Of a stretch of 64,000 nt of DNA, positions 17,266 to 26,181 are shown in pieces. This DNA comes from Paralcaligenes ureilyticus (GTDB taxonomy: Bacteria; Pseudomonadota; Gammaproteobacteria; Burkholderiales; Burkholderiaceae_B): positions 186,001-250,000 of the forward strand of contig NZ_SMAJ01000005.1 of NCBI RefSeq assembly GCF_004346225.1. Reading direction: 5' to 3'. A program made the position numbers and the translations under genes. The notes beneath the pieces were generated by a model, which saw only the letters and a list, made by a program, of their open reading frames with translations, was not told the origin of the DNA and did no database searches. Position 1 is the first letter of the stretch. Every line of letters begins with the position of its first letter.

Positions 17266-19027
17266 GAAGTTTGACTCCGAATCGCAGGGCGATCGCCAGA
17301 CCGGCCACCACTAGAACGATATTGATGAAAGACAACGCAGCAACGATGTCGATGGCGCCTGAAGCCCATAGCGACACCAGCATCGAGCCTATGGTTTCGG
17401 TGCCGGGCGACAGCAGGTAAACGCCGGTTGAATACTCACGCTCGAAAATCAGGAACATGAGCAGCCACGAGCCGATCAGCCCATAGCGCGCCAATGGAAC
17501 GGTGACGTGCCGCGTGACCTGCGCGCGGCTGGCACCGGTGCTGCGAGCGGCCTCTTCGAGTTCGGGCCCGACCTGCAGGAGGGTAGAAGAAATCAGCCGC
17601 AGACCGTAGGCCATCCACACGACTGAATACGCCAGCCAGACGCTGAAAATGGTGGAGCGCAGGCCGCGCAGGGTTTCGATAAAATTGTCGCGCAGCCATT
17701 CGGCCATAGGTAGCGCAGACAGCCAACCGTCTTCCAGCGAGTTGTCCAGCACCATGGGCACGAACAGGAATACCCACAAGAACGCCAGGCCCGCCAGCAG
17801 CCCCGGCACCGCGCGGGGCACCAGCACGCTGTAGTCCATGAATCGGGTGACCCTGTCCGGTTTGCGGTGCATGGATAGGCCGATTGCGGTGTAGCAGGCC
17901 ACCGCCAGCGCCCCGCCTATGACACCGATGGCCACCGAGTTGACGATGGCTCGCATGAGGGTTGTCTGGCTGAGAATGGTGCGAAAGGCTTCGAGCGACA
18001 GGACGTCGAATAATGACACCCCCATTCCCCAATTGGAGACGAACGAGCGCAGGAATACCCCCGCCAGCGGCACGACGACCGCCACCACCAGCCATAGCAT
18101 GACCACGGCGCCGGCCGGCCAGCGCCACTTGCCCAGAGGCAGCGGCCGCGAGCGCGACGCCTTGCCCTTGACCGTGACGTAGCGGTTGGCCGAGCGCATC
18201 AGCCGCCGCTGCAGCATGACCAGTGGAATCGTAAAGGTGATAAGCACCACGGCGACAGCGGCCATCAGATGGTAGGAGGGTGTGCCCAGCTTGTTGGTCA
18301 GCTTGTACAGATAGGTGGACATGACCAGGTGGCCTTCAGGGTCGCCCAGCACCAGCATCAGGCCAAACACTTCCAGACCCAGGAAGAACAGCAGCACCGA
18401 GGCATACAGCAAGGCCGGGCGCACCATGGGCAGGCTGACCGACATCATCACCTGCAGCGGCGAAGCGCCGGTTACCCGGGCCGCTTCTTCCACATCCGAT
18501 CCCATACTGCGCAATGCCGAGGAAATATACAGATAGGCGTAGGGCACGTGAGTCAGCCCGGCGATGATGACGATACTGGTCAGAGAATAGATATTCCAGG
18601 GCGTGAAGCCCAGCAAATCCTTCGCCCATAGCGAAAAAAAGCCCACCGGCCCGGCCGCCACAACGTAACCGAACCCCAGCACCATCGGCGATACGAAGAC
18701 GGGCACCAGGATAAGCGGCTCGATCCAGCGTCGCCCCGGCAGGTCGGTGCGGGCCATCAGGAACGCCAGCATGGCGCCCAGCGGCACGGCGATGATGAAC
18801 AGCCCGAACGCCAGGATGAAACCGCTGACGAGCGCCTTGGTGAAATCGGGGTCGGCGAAGATGAAGCGAAACGCTTCGAGGCCGTACGATTTGGACGGCA
18901 TGAAAAACGGCGCCGACATGAAGCTCTGGGCAATGATCAGCGTCAGCGGCACGTAGATGGCCAGTGTCGTGATCAGCACCACCAGACCGCGCGGCAATGA
19001 TTGCCATTTCCTGCGGAGCGAATTCAT
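17258..19027 (-). CDS. ABC transporter fused permease, FbpB type
   Basis: This 589-aa permease holds two tandem six-helix permease domains in one chain, as in the FbpB/SfuB class. Each half carries a coupling loop: MGSDVEEAARVTGASPLQVMMSVSLPMVRPA in the first and ELEEAARSTGASRAQVTRHVTVPLARYG in the second. The ATG at 19027 is preferred: GGAG precedes it, whereas an upstream in-frame extension would read through a hairpin repeat. It is separated from the binding-protein gene by three hairpin copies. Confidence 0.92.
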   Translation of the reverse strand: MNSLRRKWQSLPRGLVVLITTLAIYVPLTLIIAQSFMSAPFFMPSKSYGLEAFRFIFADPDFTKALVSGFILAFGLFIIAVPLGAMLAFLMARTDLPGRRWIEPLILVPVFVSPMVLGFGYVVAAGPVGFFSLWAKDLLGFTPWNIYSLTSIVIIAGLTHVPYAYLYISSALRSMGSDVEEAARVTGASPLQVMMSVSLPMVRPALLYASVLLFFLGLEVFGLMLVLGDPEGHLVMSTYLYKLTNKLGTPSYHLMAAVAVVLITFTIPLVMLQRRLMRSANRYVTVKGKASRSRPLPLGKWRWPAGAVVMLWLVVAVVVPLAGVFLRSFVSNWGMGVSLFDVLSLEAFRTILSQTTLMRAIVNSVAIGVIGGALAVACYTAIGLSMHRKPDRVTRFMDYSVLVPRAVPGLLAGLAFLWVFLFVPMVLDNSLEDGWLSALPMAEWLRDNFIETLRGLRSTIFSVWLAYSVVWMAYGLRLISSTLLQVGPELEEAARSTGASRAQVTRHVTVPLARYGLIGSWLLMFLIFEREYSTGVYLLSPGTETIGSMLVSLWASGAIDIVAALSFINIVLVVAGLAIALRFGVKLHD

Positions 19028-19069
19028 GGGCCTATCTCCGATGCGGTTTTGATTTCTAACGTTGCAGAT

Positions 19070-19138
19070 GGCAGCCACAAGGGCTGCCGCTACAAAAACG
19101 TGTCCGCCGCTAATGTAGCGGCACCCCTTGTGGGTGCC
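19070..19138. repeat. Composite ACAAG repeat with mixed arm types
   Basis: A plus type B hairpin (GGCAGCC/GGCTGCC, 19070-19094), a 19-base spacer and a minus type A hairpin (19114-19138). Because the two hairpins differ in arms, a long arm-to-arm duplex would be mismatched while each local hairpin stays perfect. Confidence 0.92.
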
Positions 19139-19192
19139 ATGTCGGCACCTGAAGCGGCCCCCAGCAAAGGCATGGTTTTGCGTGACGCGAAT

Positions 19193-19217
19193 GGCAGCCA
19201 CGAGGGCTGCCGCTACA
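19193..19217 (+). repeat. Solo ACAAG-family hairpin, type B
   Basis: Arms GGCAGCC/GGCTGCC with loop ACGAG instead of ACAAG. It lies just beyond the stop of the binding-protein gene. Confidence 0.88.
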
Positions 19218-19239
19218 AATCTACACCGCCGCTACATGA

Positions 19240-20334
19240 TCACTTGCCTGCCGCCGTCCGCCATTTTTTGATGAATGCCAGGCGTTTGTCTTGCTGCAAA
19301 TAGTCCAGCAGGGATTCGTTGACTGGAATGGGCTTGAGCGCCTTCCCCAGTTTTTTGGTCATGCCGTCGACGTCGTTGTCGCCGTCGATATCGTCGCGTA
19401 CCGAAGCCAGGTCAGCTTTGTTGGCAAGCACGTTCTGGCCGCGTTTGGACAGCAGATAATCCATCCACAACTTGGCGGCATTTTTGTGCTTGGCCTTCTT
19501 GCTGATGAAGGCCACGCGCGACAGCACCAGGACGTAGTCGGTGGGGTATGCCACGCCGATCGACGGATCTTTTTTGGCGCGGGTTTCGGCGTAGGAGCCC
19601 AGAATGTTATAGCCGATCAGGTTTTCGCCGGACGACACGCGTTCCATCATGGTACCGGTAGAGGACTGCACCACCAGGCCCGCGTGACCCACATCGCGGA
19701 CGAAGTCGAAGTAGTTGGGATCGTCCAGATTATCTTGCACGGCAAACATGAAACCGACAGCCGATTTCTCGATATCGTAGGTCGTGACCTTGTTTTTGAA
19801 ACGCTCGGCCTGGCTGCTGACCAGCTTGGCAAAGGCAGCATGAGTGGTGGGTACTTCTTCTTTCTTGATCAGGCGCGTGTTGTAGATGAAGACGGCGGGC
19901 TCGAAGGTCGTGCCGTAGGCCTTGTCTTTCCACATGGACCAAGCCGGCAGCTTAGGGGTTTCTTCCGACTTGTAGGCCAGGGCATAGTCGGCCGCCAGTT
20001 TCAGGGCCGAATCCATCGATGAACTCCAGACCACATCGCCGCTGGCACCACCCGCCGCCTGTTCGCTGATATAGCGGTTGTAGATTTCGGTGCTGTTCAT
20101 GTCGTTGTATTCGACCTTGACGTCCGGATAGAGCGCTTCGAAGTCTTTGACCACGGGGGTGGCCGCCTTGGTGTCGGTCGTGGAATAAACCACAACCTTG
20201 CCTTCTTTTTTCGCTGCATCGATCAGTTTTTGATACGTGGCCGGGTAGCCGTTGGGAACCTGTGCCAGAGCCGAGCCGCAAGCAACGGAAAACGCAGCCG
20301 CACAAACGGCCGCCAGTCGAGTGGTATGTAACAT
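19240..20334 (-). CDS. ABC transporter binding protein, Fe(3+)/phosphonate type
   Basis: This is a 364-aa periplasmic binding protein of family 1 (FbpA/AfuA/PhnS-like). A signal peptide spans residues 1-24 (cleavage ALA-Q). The mature start AAKKEGKVVVYSTTDTKAATPVVKDFEALYPDVKVEY is typical of the group. It is the first gene of the importer operon with the fused permease (17258) and ATPase (16183). The paired tyrosines that bind iron in FbpA cannot be assigned with confidence, so the substrate may be iron or an organic anion. Confidence 0.9.
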   Translation of the reverse strand: MLHTTRLAAVCAAAFSVACGSALAQVPNGYPATYQKLIDAAKKEGKVVVYSTTDTKAATPVVKDFEALYPDVKVEYNDMNSTEIYNRYISEQAAGGASGDVVWSSSMDSALKLAADYALAYKSEETPKLPAWSMWKDKAYGTTFEPAVFIYNTRLIKKEEVPTTHAAFAKLVSSQAERFKNKVTTYDIEKSAVGFMFAVQDNLDDPNYFDFVRDVGHAGLVVQSSTGTMMERVSSGENLIGYNILGSYAETRAKKDPSIGVAYPTDYVLVLSRVAFISKKAKHKNAAKLWMDYLLSKRGQNVLANKADLASVRDDIDGDNDVDGMTKKLGKALKPIPVNESLLDYLQQDKRLAFIKKWRTAAGK

Positions 20335-20514
20335 TATGTCTTCTCCTGTGGAGTATTTTTTAAGGGAGATAAGGCCCCTGCCCGCTGTATCATAGATGAG
20401 TCGGTGATTTATGGCTACTGCGGCGTTTTGGCTGGTATTGCGGCCCTATGCCGTTCACCACCGCCGCCTTGATTGCATCGCCACTCGCTTTACCCGATGA
20501 TTGGGGGAAACGTT
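20335..20514. promoter_or_regulatory. Divergent intergenic region, iron-type ABC operon / carotenoid oxygenase
   Basis: This 180-base region must hold promoters for both the minus-strand importer and the plus-strand oxygenase gene. GGGGGA at about 20502 serves as ribosome-binding site for the ATG at 20515. No repeat or clear operator is seen. Confidence 0.35.
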
Positions 20515-21951
20515 ATGACGCACAATGGAAATGACGCAGATAGCCGCGTTTGGCTAGCGGGCCTGGGAAGCTCGATGACGGTAGAACATGATTACTACCC
20601 TCAAGTCGACGGGCTGTTGCCGGGCGGGCTGCAAGGCACGCTTTATCGCAATGGGCCGGGGCGCTTCGAGCTGGGGGGCGTGCGCAAGCAACATTTGCTC
20701 GATGGCGACGGCATGGTCCAGGCCTTTGATTTTCGCGCCGGCAAGGTTCGCTATCGCAATCGTTTTGTGCGTACCGAGAAGTATCTGGCCGAAGAGCTGG
20801 CCGGCCGATTGACCCTGCCCACCTGGACCACTCTGGCACCGGGCGGAGCGCTGCAGAATATGGGCAATCGCATTAAATCGCAGGCCGGGGTAACGGTCGT
20901 ATTGAAAAATCGCCGCTTATACGCCTTTGACGAGGTGGGCTTGCCTTATGGCCTGGACCCGCAAACCCTGGACACCTTGGGCGCGCAGGCGGTGGGCTCG
21001 CCGGATGCGCGCCCGGATTACAAGGCTCATACCAAGACCGATCCTAAAACGGGCGCCTGGCTATTGCTGGGCGTTGAGCATGGGCCGCGCATGCATCTGC
21101 ACTTGGCCGAACATGCGGCTGATGGCGCGTTGCAACGCCATCAGCGCATCCCGGCGCCGCGTTCCGTTTACATACACGACTGGTTCGCAACGCAGCGCTA
21201 TGCGCTTGTTTTGCTGCATCCGGTAAAGCTGGGGCTGGCCCGGTTTTTGAGCGGCTGGAACAGTTTCACCGATAGCCTGCAATGGAAGCCGGAACTGGGC
21301 AATCTGCTGATGATCATTGACCGCGAAGGCGTCAAGGCGCCCATTGTTCTGGAAACGTCCGCGTGTTTCATGTGGCATAGCCTCAATGCCTTCGAAATGA
21401 ACGATTCCATCATTGCCGATTTTGTGGGCTACGATAAGCCTGATCATTTTCTTGGGCCCAATGCCGCTTTCAGGGCCATTATGCAAGGCCGGCAGGGCGA
21501 GCAGAACTACGCAGGCACCGTTCGTCGCTACGTGATCAACCCCGAACAAAGGCAAATTACCGAAGATGTGCTAAGTGGCGACAACCATGAGTTTCCCATG
21601 GTCGACCCTCGCGTTGCGGGCGGTCGTTATCGTTATGGCTATTTCGCTACCGCGCCGCACACGACCGTTTTCCATAACGGGCTGGCCCGGCTGGATGTCC
21701 AGGGTGGCGGGCGCGAAGTCGCGTATATGGGCAATGACGTTCATCTGGGCGAGCCGATATTTGTGCCTGACGGCATGGCGGACAATGAGCCGGGCTGGCT
21801 ATTGTCGTTGGGCCTGGATGGAAAAACCGGAAATTCGTTTTTAGGTGTTTTTCGCGCAGAGCGCCTGGCCGACGGGCCGGTATGCAGGGTGCTGCTTGAG
21901 CATTCCACCCCGTTGAGCTTTCACGGCTGGTGGCATGGACGCGCGGTTTGA
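20515..21951 (+). CDS. Carotenoid oxygenase (RPE65/CCO) family protein
   Basis: This 478-aa non-heme iron(II) oxygenase cleaves conjugated double bonds of carotenoids, stilbenes or lignin-derived phenylpropanoids. The four iron-ligand histidines of the seven-bladed propeller are all in place: H172 (AHTKTDP), H221 (IHDWFAT), H288 (WHSLNAFE) and H470 (FHGWWHG). The N-terminal GTLYRNGPGRFE and HLLDGDGMV blocks are also family hallmarks. ATG at 20515 is preferred over a TTG at 20473 because GGGGGA stands about seven bases before it. No carotenoid synthesis genes are nearby, so an imported or aromatic (lignostilbene-like) substrate is plausible. Confidence 0.93.
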   Translation: MTHNGNDADSRVWLAGLGSSMTVEHDYYPQVDGLLPGGLQGTLYRNGPGRFELGGVRKQHLLDGDGMVQAFDFRAGKVRYRNRFVRTEKYLAEELAGRLTLPTWTTLAPGGALQNMGNRIKSQAGVTVVLKNRRLYAFDEVGLPYGLDPQTLDTLGAQAVGSPDARPDYKAHTKTDPKTGAWLLLGVEHGPRMHLHLAEHAADGALQRHQRIPAPRSVYIHDWFATQRYALVLLHPVKLGLARFLSGWNSFTDSLQWKPELGNLLMIIDREGVKAPIVLETSACFMWHSLNAFEMNDSIIADFVGYDKPDHFLGPNAAFRAIMQGRQGEQNYAGTVRRYVINPEQRQITEDVLSGDNHEFPMVDPRVAGGRYRYGYFATAPHTTVFHNGLARLDVQGGGREVAYMGNDVHLGEPIFVPDGMADNEPGWLLSLGLDGKTGNSFLGVFRAERLADGPVCRVLLEHSTPLSFHGWWHGRAV

Positions 21952-21968
21952 TAATAAAAGGAGGCCTC

Positions 21969-22442
21969 ATGGACGAGCCTGCTGCGTTTCCGACACCGGG
22001 TCGTGTTCGCTATTGGCTGTTCCTGCCAGCTCTGTTATTACTGCTGATTTGGCAGTCTGGCGCTTTTGCCGCCACGCTGGCGATCAATATTTCCGGCGTG
22101 CGCGATACGCAGGGCAAGGTGGCGGTAGCCCTGTTCTCGAGCGCTGCCGGCTTTCCCAAAGACGATTCCAAGGCCATACGGCGCATCATGCTGCCCATCG
22201 ACGCCGCCTCGCATTCCGCCCGGATCGTTTTGTCGGATATCGTGCCGGGCAGCTACGCCATTGCCGCTTTTCACGATGACAACAATAGTGGAAAACTGGA
22301 AACCAATTTCTTTGGCGTACCTAAAAAGGGCTACGGGTTTTCCAATAATCCAAAGCCGAGGATGCGTCCGGCGACCTACGATGAAGCGCGTTTTGTGGTT
22401 CCCGCGGCAGGCGCGAGCGTGAGTATCCAGTTGGTTTATTGA
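21969..22442 (+). CDS. DUF2141 exported protein
   Basis: This 157-aa protein has an N-terminal membrane/signal segment (about 15-35) and a DUF2141 beta-sandwich domain. Typical elements are LAINISGVRDTQGKVAVALFSS, DIVPGSYAIAAFHDDNNSGKLETNFFGVPKKGYGFSNN and the closing VSIQLVY. Its ATG has an AGGAGG site and follows the oxygenase gene by 17 bases, so the two form an operon. DUF2141 proteins have no established biochemical role but often neighbour carotenoid-related genes, in agreement with this pairing. Confidence 0.88.
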   Translation: MDEPAAFPTPGRVRYWLFLPALLLLLIWQSGAFAATLAINISGVRDTQGKVAVALFSSAAGFPKDDSKAIRRIMLPIDAASHSARIVLSDIVPGSYAIAAFHDDNNSGKLETNFFGVPKKGYGFSNNPKPRMRPATYDEARFVVPAAGASVSIQLVY

Positions 22443-22520
22443 ATCCGGGCAAGAGCCTTACAGCAGTTTGTAAAACGCATCCGTTCAATTTGTAGATGCC
22501 ATTTTTCCCCTCAGGGCTTT

Positions 22521-22587
22521 GGCACCCACAAGGGGTGCCGCTACAAAAACGTGTCTGTGACATGTAGCGGCACCCCTTGTGGGTGCC
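22521..22587. repeat. Composite ACAAG repeat, type A/A
   Basis: Plus hairpin 22521-22545, 17-base spacer, minus hairpin 22563-22587. It lies between the convergent 3' ends of the DUF2141 gene and the binding-protein gene, where it may act as a bidirectional terminator-like structure. Confidence 0.92.
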
Positions 22588-22620
22588 ACCCTCCTACCAG
22601 CGAAAGCCTGGCCCCAACAG

Positions 22621-23838
22621 TTAACGTTTAGACCATGAAGGTATGGGATATTGGGGTTGGTCCATGAACTTCTGCCCGTTAAAAACGGGTTTGACGGCGC
22701 CATCTTGAACTTGGATGACGGTTTGGTCCAGGTTGATTTGCCCGGTTGCGCTAAACGCAATCTTTCCGTACAGGCTATCAAAGTCACTGGCAGCGATCGC
22801 ATCGCGCACCTTTCCAGGGTCGAGCGAGTTGGCTTTTTCGATGGCGTTGACGATGGTTTCAACGTCAGCCACTCCGGACGCTACATGATAGTCGGGCTCA
22901 TAGCCATATTTCGCCGCGTACGCTGTGGCAAATTGCTTGGCATCGCCGAACCATTTGTCTTTGCGCGATGTGCTGGGCAGCCACGCCGTCATGCCAAAGG
23001 CGTAGTCGGCATCCTTGCCCAATGCTTTGCGAAAATCTTCGCTGGGCACCCCTACGGTAAACGAATAGATATGGGGATTGACGTCAAGGCTTTTAGCCTG
23101 GCGTATGAAATTCAGGATTTCAGTTTCGTGGCCGCCCACTAAAACCGCATCGACTTTTCTTGATTTGATTTGCGATAGCAGGGAGCTGAAGTTGGTGGTG
23201 TTGGTACTGAAGCGTTCGTCCATCACCAAATTCAGTCCGGCTGCCTTTAGCAAGGGACGCGTATTTTTGGCCAGGGTTACATCAAAGGAGTCGTCGGCAC
23301 AAAGCAGTGCCACCGACGCAGGCACAGGATGCAGCTTGGTTAACATGGCTACGGTGCTGCGAAAATAGGCGCTTCCCGGCGCCAGCGTGCCGAAAATATA
23401 GTGAAAGTTACGAGAGAAAATTTCGTCCGAAGCGCCACCGCCTTCCACCATGGGCACATGATATTTTTCCGAAACCGCAGAGTCGGCGACGGTAAAGTTG
23501 CTGCCGTAAGGGCCGAGCAAGAAATTGACTTTGTCGTGAGATACAAGCTGCGTATATTGCCGCACGCTCAAGTTGACGTCTGATTGATTGTCGTAGAGTT
23601 TCAAGGCTAGGTGGTATGTTTTCTGGCCGACCTTGATGCCTCCGGCAGAGTTGATTTTATCGACAGCAAACTTGTATGCGTCCGGGTAGTAGCGGCCCGT
23701 ATTTGAAATGGGCCCGGTCAACTGTATGGATGCCCCCAAAACGATTTCGGCTGGTGCGGCCTGGACGTTGCTGAGCAAAAAAGAGAGGGTGAGGGCAGTG
23801 AGGGCCACCGGGATAATGCGTGTAGATATTAAAGGCAT
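22621..23838 (-). CDS. Branched-chain amino-acid-type ABC binding protein (orphan)
   Basis: This is a 405-aa type-1 periplasmic binding protein (LivJ/HAAT family). A signal peptide lies at residues 1-27 (VQA-AP). The mature N-terminus [38 protein letters not shown] is characteristic. ATG at 23838 is chosen because GGAGA lies about seven bases before it; an ATG at 23850 is possible. No permease or ATPase genes lie nearby, so it either borrows a distant transporter or serves as a sensor. It is divergent from a LysR gene that probably controls it. Confidence 0.9.
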   Translation of the reverse strand: MPLISTRIIPVALTALTLSFLLSNVQAAPAEIVLGASIQLTGPISNTGRYYPDAYKFAVDKINSAGGIKVGQKTYHLALKLYDNQSDVNLSVRQYTQLVSHDKVNFLLGPYGSNFTVADSAVSEKYHVPMVEGGGASDEIFSRNFHYIFGTLAPGSAYFRSTVAMLTKLHPVPASVALLCADDSFDVTLAKNTRPLLKAAGLNLVMDERFSTNTTNFSSLLSQIKSRKVDAVLVGGHETEILNFIRQAKSLDVNPHIYSFTVGVPSEDFRKALGKDADYAFGMTAWLPSTSRKDKWFGDAKQFATAYAAKYGYEPDYHVASGVADVETIVNAIEKANSLDPGKVRDAIAASDFDSLYGKIAFSATGQINLDQTVIQVQDGAVKPVFNGQKFMDQPQYPIPSWSKR

Positions 23839-23913
23839 GCTTGTCTCCATGTTGGATATTTTTTTGATATTTTTACCGATTGCATTTTGGCAGACGAGCT
23901 TGTTTAATGTCCA

Positions 23914-23929
23914 CAACAATCTATTGTTG
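23914..23929. promoter_or_regulatory. Palindrome in the LysR / binding-protein intergenic region
   Basis: The perfect 7-bp inverted repeat CAACAAT-CT-ATTGTTG lies between the divergent binding-protein (23838) and LysR (23956) starts. This is the expected place for a LysR activator site, but no family consensus beyond dyad symmetry is claimed. Confidence 0.45.
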
Positions 23930-23955
23930 GTCATTATTCCAACTGACGCATTAAA

Positions 23956-24918
23956 TTGCCTAGACAGGGGACTTCCATCCATCCTGCAAATTTTCCAGAT
24001 ATCGGTGCAAAGGAACTTCTTGCCATTGTTGCGGTGGCCGAATGCGGGAATTTCATCGCTGCGTCGTTGACCCTGAACATGTCTCAACCTGCCTTGACGA
24101 GAACCGTCCAGCGTGTCGAGCAGCAGATAGGGGTTGCGCTTTTTCGACGTAGTACCCGCCATGTCGAGATCACTCCCGCCGGACAGGAATTTGTCGCCGT
24201 GGCGTTGCGCATCCTTGATGACTTGCGTATCTCGTTGACAAACATGCGCGAAATCGCCGACGAGCAGCGAGGGCAAGTCATCGTGTCTGCCGTCATGTCG
24301 GTCGCGCACACTTCGCTGGCGCGCATGGTGGCTCGCTATCGAACGGATCGCCAAGGCGTTGAAGTTCATATCCGCGAAGGACTGCACGGCACGGTGCTTG
24401 AAGATGTCCGAAGTGGCATCGCCGATTTGGGCATAACGTACATCGACGAAGTGCATCCGGCCCTGGATTGCATCCCGCTGGGCTCGGAAGCCTTGCATGT
24501 TGTTTTGCCGGTGGGGCATCCGCTCGCAGGCCAGAGGGGCATACCTTTCATTAAACTGCGTGGACTGCAACTGGTATCGCTACCCAGGGAATCGCGGATC
24601 CGCAGGATCGCCGACCTGGCTGCCACTTCGGCCGGATTCAGCTTGATGCATTCGGTCAGCGTGACCCAGTTCGCCACCCTCATTCAATTTGTCCTCGCAG
24701 GGGTCGGCATTGCGATTGTTCCCGGTGGCGCGTTGCCCGAAGCATTAAGCGCCGGCCTGGCCGCACGCCCCATCGTGCAGCCTTCCATCAGCAGGGAATT
24801 GGGCGTCATCACATTAAGGAACAGAAGCCTGGCTCCGGCGGCCAGCAGCTTTTTGGACCTGATCCGGCAGCAATGGCCGGCCAGCGAACGCAAGCGGGGT
24901 AAGGGCAAGCGATCTTGA
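23956..24918 (+). CDS. LysR-family transcriptional regulator
   Basis: This 320-aa regulator has an N-terminal winged HTH (about 16-75: [43 protein letters not shown]) and a C-terminal effector-binding domain from about residue 105. The start is uncertain: TTG at 23956 is the first in-frame candidate, and no strong ribosome-binding site is seen. It is divergent from the orphan binding-protein gene and upstream, in the same direction, of the 371-aa/CGSC gene pair, so it could control either. The effector is unknown. Confidence 0.88.
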   Translation: MPRQGTSIHPANFPDIGAKELLAIVAVAECGNFIAASLTLNMSQPALTRTVQRVEQQIGVALFRRSTRHVEITPAGQEFVAVALRILDDLRISLTNMREIADEQRGQVIVSAVMSVAHTSLARMVARYRTDRQGVEVHIREGLHGTVLEDVRSGIADLGITYIDEVHPALDCIPLGSEALHVVLPVGHPLAGQRGIPFIKLRGLQLVSLPRESRIRRIADLAATSAGFSLMHSVSVTQFATLIQFVLAGVGIAIVPGGALPEALSAGLAARPIVQPSISRELGVITLRNRSLAPAASSFLDLIRQQWPASERKRGKGKRS

Positions 24919-25049
24919 CACAGCCCTGCCGGCACAAGTGGATATATGCATAAATAGGAATAATAAAAAGAAATAGATTGTTATTGTCATAAATAGGCTT
25001 GATTCGGTATTCTTGGATGAACCCAGCATTCACCGTAAGGAGCTTCGAC

Positions 25050-26165
25050 ATGGCGGCAACATTGGAACGCACTGAATTAACAATGGAGATGGTCAGCCCC
25101 GATGTGGATCTGGTGGAGTATTACTTCGAACGCGGATTCACCGACGGCTTGCCCGTCGTTCCGCCCACCCAGGAAAAAGTGTCTGAAGTCGTTGCGGCTT
25201 TGGGAGGCAAGCCGGAATTCGTCGAGTGCCGTGTGGCGCCGCGTTGGGGCGAGCTTAGCCGCGAAATCCTGGCCATCAATATGGTGATGGCGGGATGCAA
25301 GCCTGAATACGCCCCGGTCGTGCGGGCGGCCATGCTGGCCCTTACCGACCCGGCATTCAATCTCAATGGTGTCCAGGCGACTACGCATGTAGCCTCGCCG
25401 CTTATCGTGGTAAACGGTCCTATTGCCCGGGAAATCGGCATGAATGCGGGATGCAATGCCTTCGGGTCCGGCAATCGCGCCAACGCCACTATCGGCCGCG
25501 CGGTTCGGTTGATCATGTTGAATGTCGGCGGCGGCTGGCCGGGCGACCTGGACAAGAGCACCTTGGGCCATCCGGGAAAATACACCTATTGCGTAGCTGA
25601 AAATGAAGCCGCAAGCCCGCTCGCGCCGTATCACGTGGAACATGGCTACAAGGCTGAAGACAGCACAGTGTTCGTCATCGCGGCCGAAGCGCTGCATAGT
25701 GTCACCAATCATATTGCCAATGATCCCGAAGGCATTCTGGACACGATCTGCTCGGCCATGAGCACCATTGCCTCGAACAGCGCCGTGCTTGGAGGCCACT
25801 GCACGGTCGTACTGGGGATGGAGCATGCGCATGCGATCGCACGCCACGGTTGGTCGCGTGCCGACATTCGCAACTATATCTGGACCAACCATGGCAACCG
25901 CTTTATCGATCTGGCGTACGGGCATCGTTATGGCAAGGTTTATAACCGCAATCTGCCCAAGTGGTACAAGCGCGAGCCGGACACGATCATCCCCATCACA
26001 CCCAGCCCCGATCACATCCACCTGTTCGTCATCGGCGGCGACGCCGGCCAGTTCTCGGGCTTGATCCCGGGCTGGGGACACATGAGCACTCCGGTCTTGC
26101 GTGCGATCGATCCAAGGGTCGACACCGTAGAATCCGACTGCACCGACGGCGCCTGCGCCCTTTAA
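25050..26165 (+). CDS. Protein of unknown function paired with the UGSC-type protein
   Basis: This 371-aa soluble protein has no signal peptide. ATG at 25050 follows AAGGAG by seven bases. Segments that look structurally conserved are RGFTDGLPVVPPTQEKV (about 29-45), INMVMAGCKPEYAPVV, NGVQATTHVASPLIVVNGPIAREIGMNAGCNAFGSGNRANATIGRA (about 106-150) and a long NVGGGWPGDLDKSTLGHPGKYTYCVAENE. The chain ends with a cysteine pair in CTDGAC (C364, C369). I do not recognise a characterised family. The gene directly precedes the CGSC-motif gene by 16 bases, and the two are probably co-transcribed. A thiol-dependent reaction or substrate handoff is an inference from this pairing. Confidence 0.8.
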   Translation: MAATLERTELTMEMVSPDVDLVEYYFERGFTDGLPVVPPTQEKVSEVVAALGGKPEFVECRVAPRWGELSREILAINMVMAGCKPEYAPVVRAAMLALTDPAFNLNGVQATTHVASPLIVVNGPIAREIGMNAGCNAFGSGNRANATIGRAVRLIMLNVGGGWPGDLDKSTLGHPGKYTYCVAENEAASPLAPYHVEHGYKAEDSTVFVIAAEALHSVTNHIANDPEGILDTICSAMSTIASNSAVLGGHCTVVLGMEHAHAIARHGWSRADIRNYIWTNHGNRFIDLAYGHRYGKVYNRNLPKWYKREPDTIIPITPSPDHIHLFVIGGDAGQFSGLIPGWGHMSTPVLRAIDPRVDTVESDCTDGACAL

Positions 26166-26181
26166 TCTCAAGAGGCTTGTT

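Noticed and set aside
23839-24570. N-terminal extension of the orphan binding protein to 649 aa
   Set aside because: It runs antisense through the LysR gene and would remove the signal peptide from the N-terminus; GGAGA before 23838 fixes the start.
25077-26171. 364-aa minus-strand ORF opposite the 371-aa gene
   Set aside because: It is an antisense shadow with Arg/His-rich, low-complexity composition. The plus-strand frame has a clear ribosome-binding site and is followed by a family-recognisable partner.
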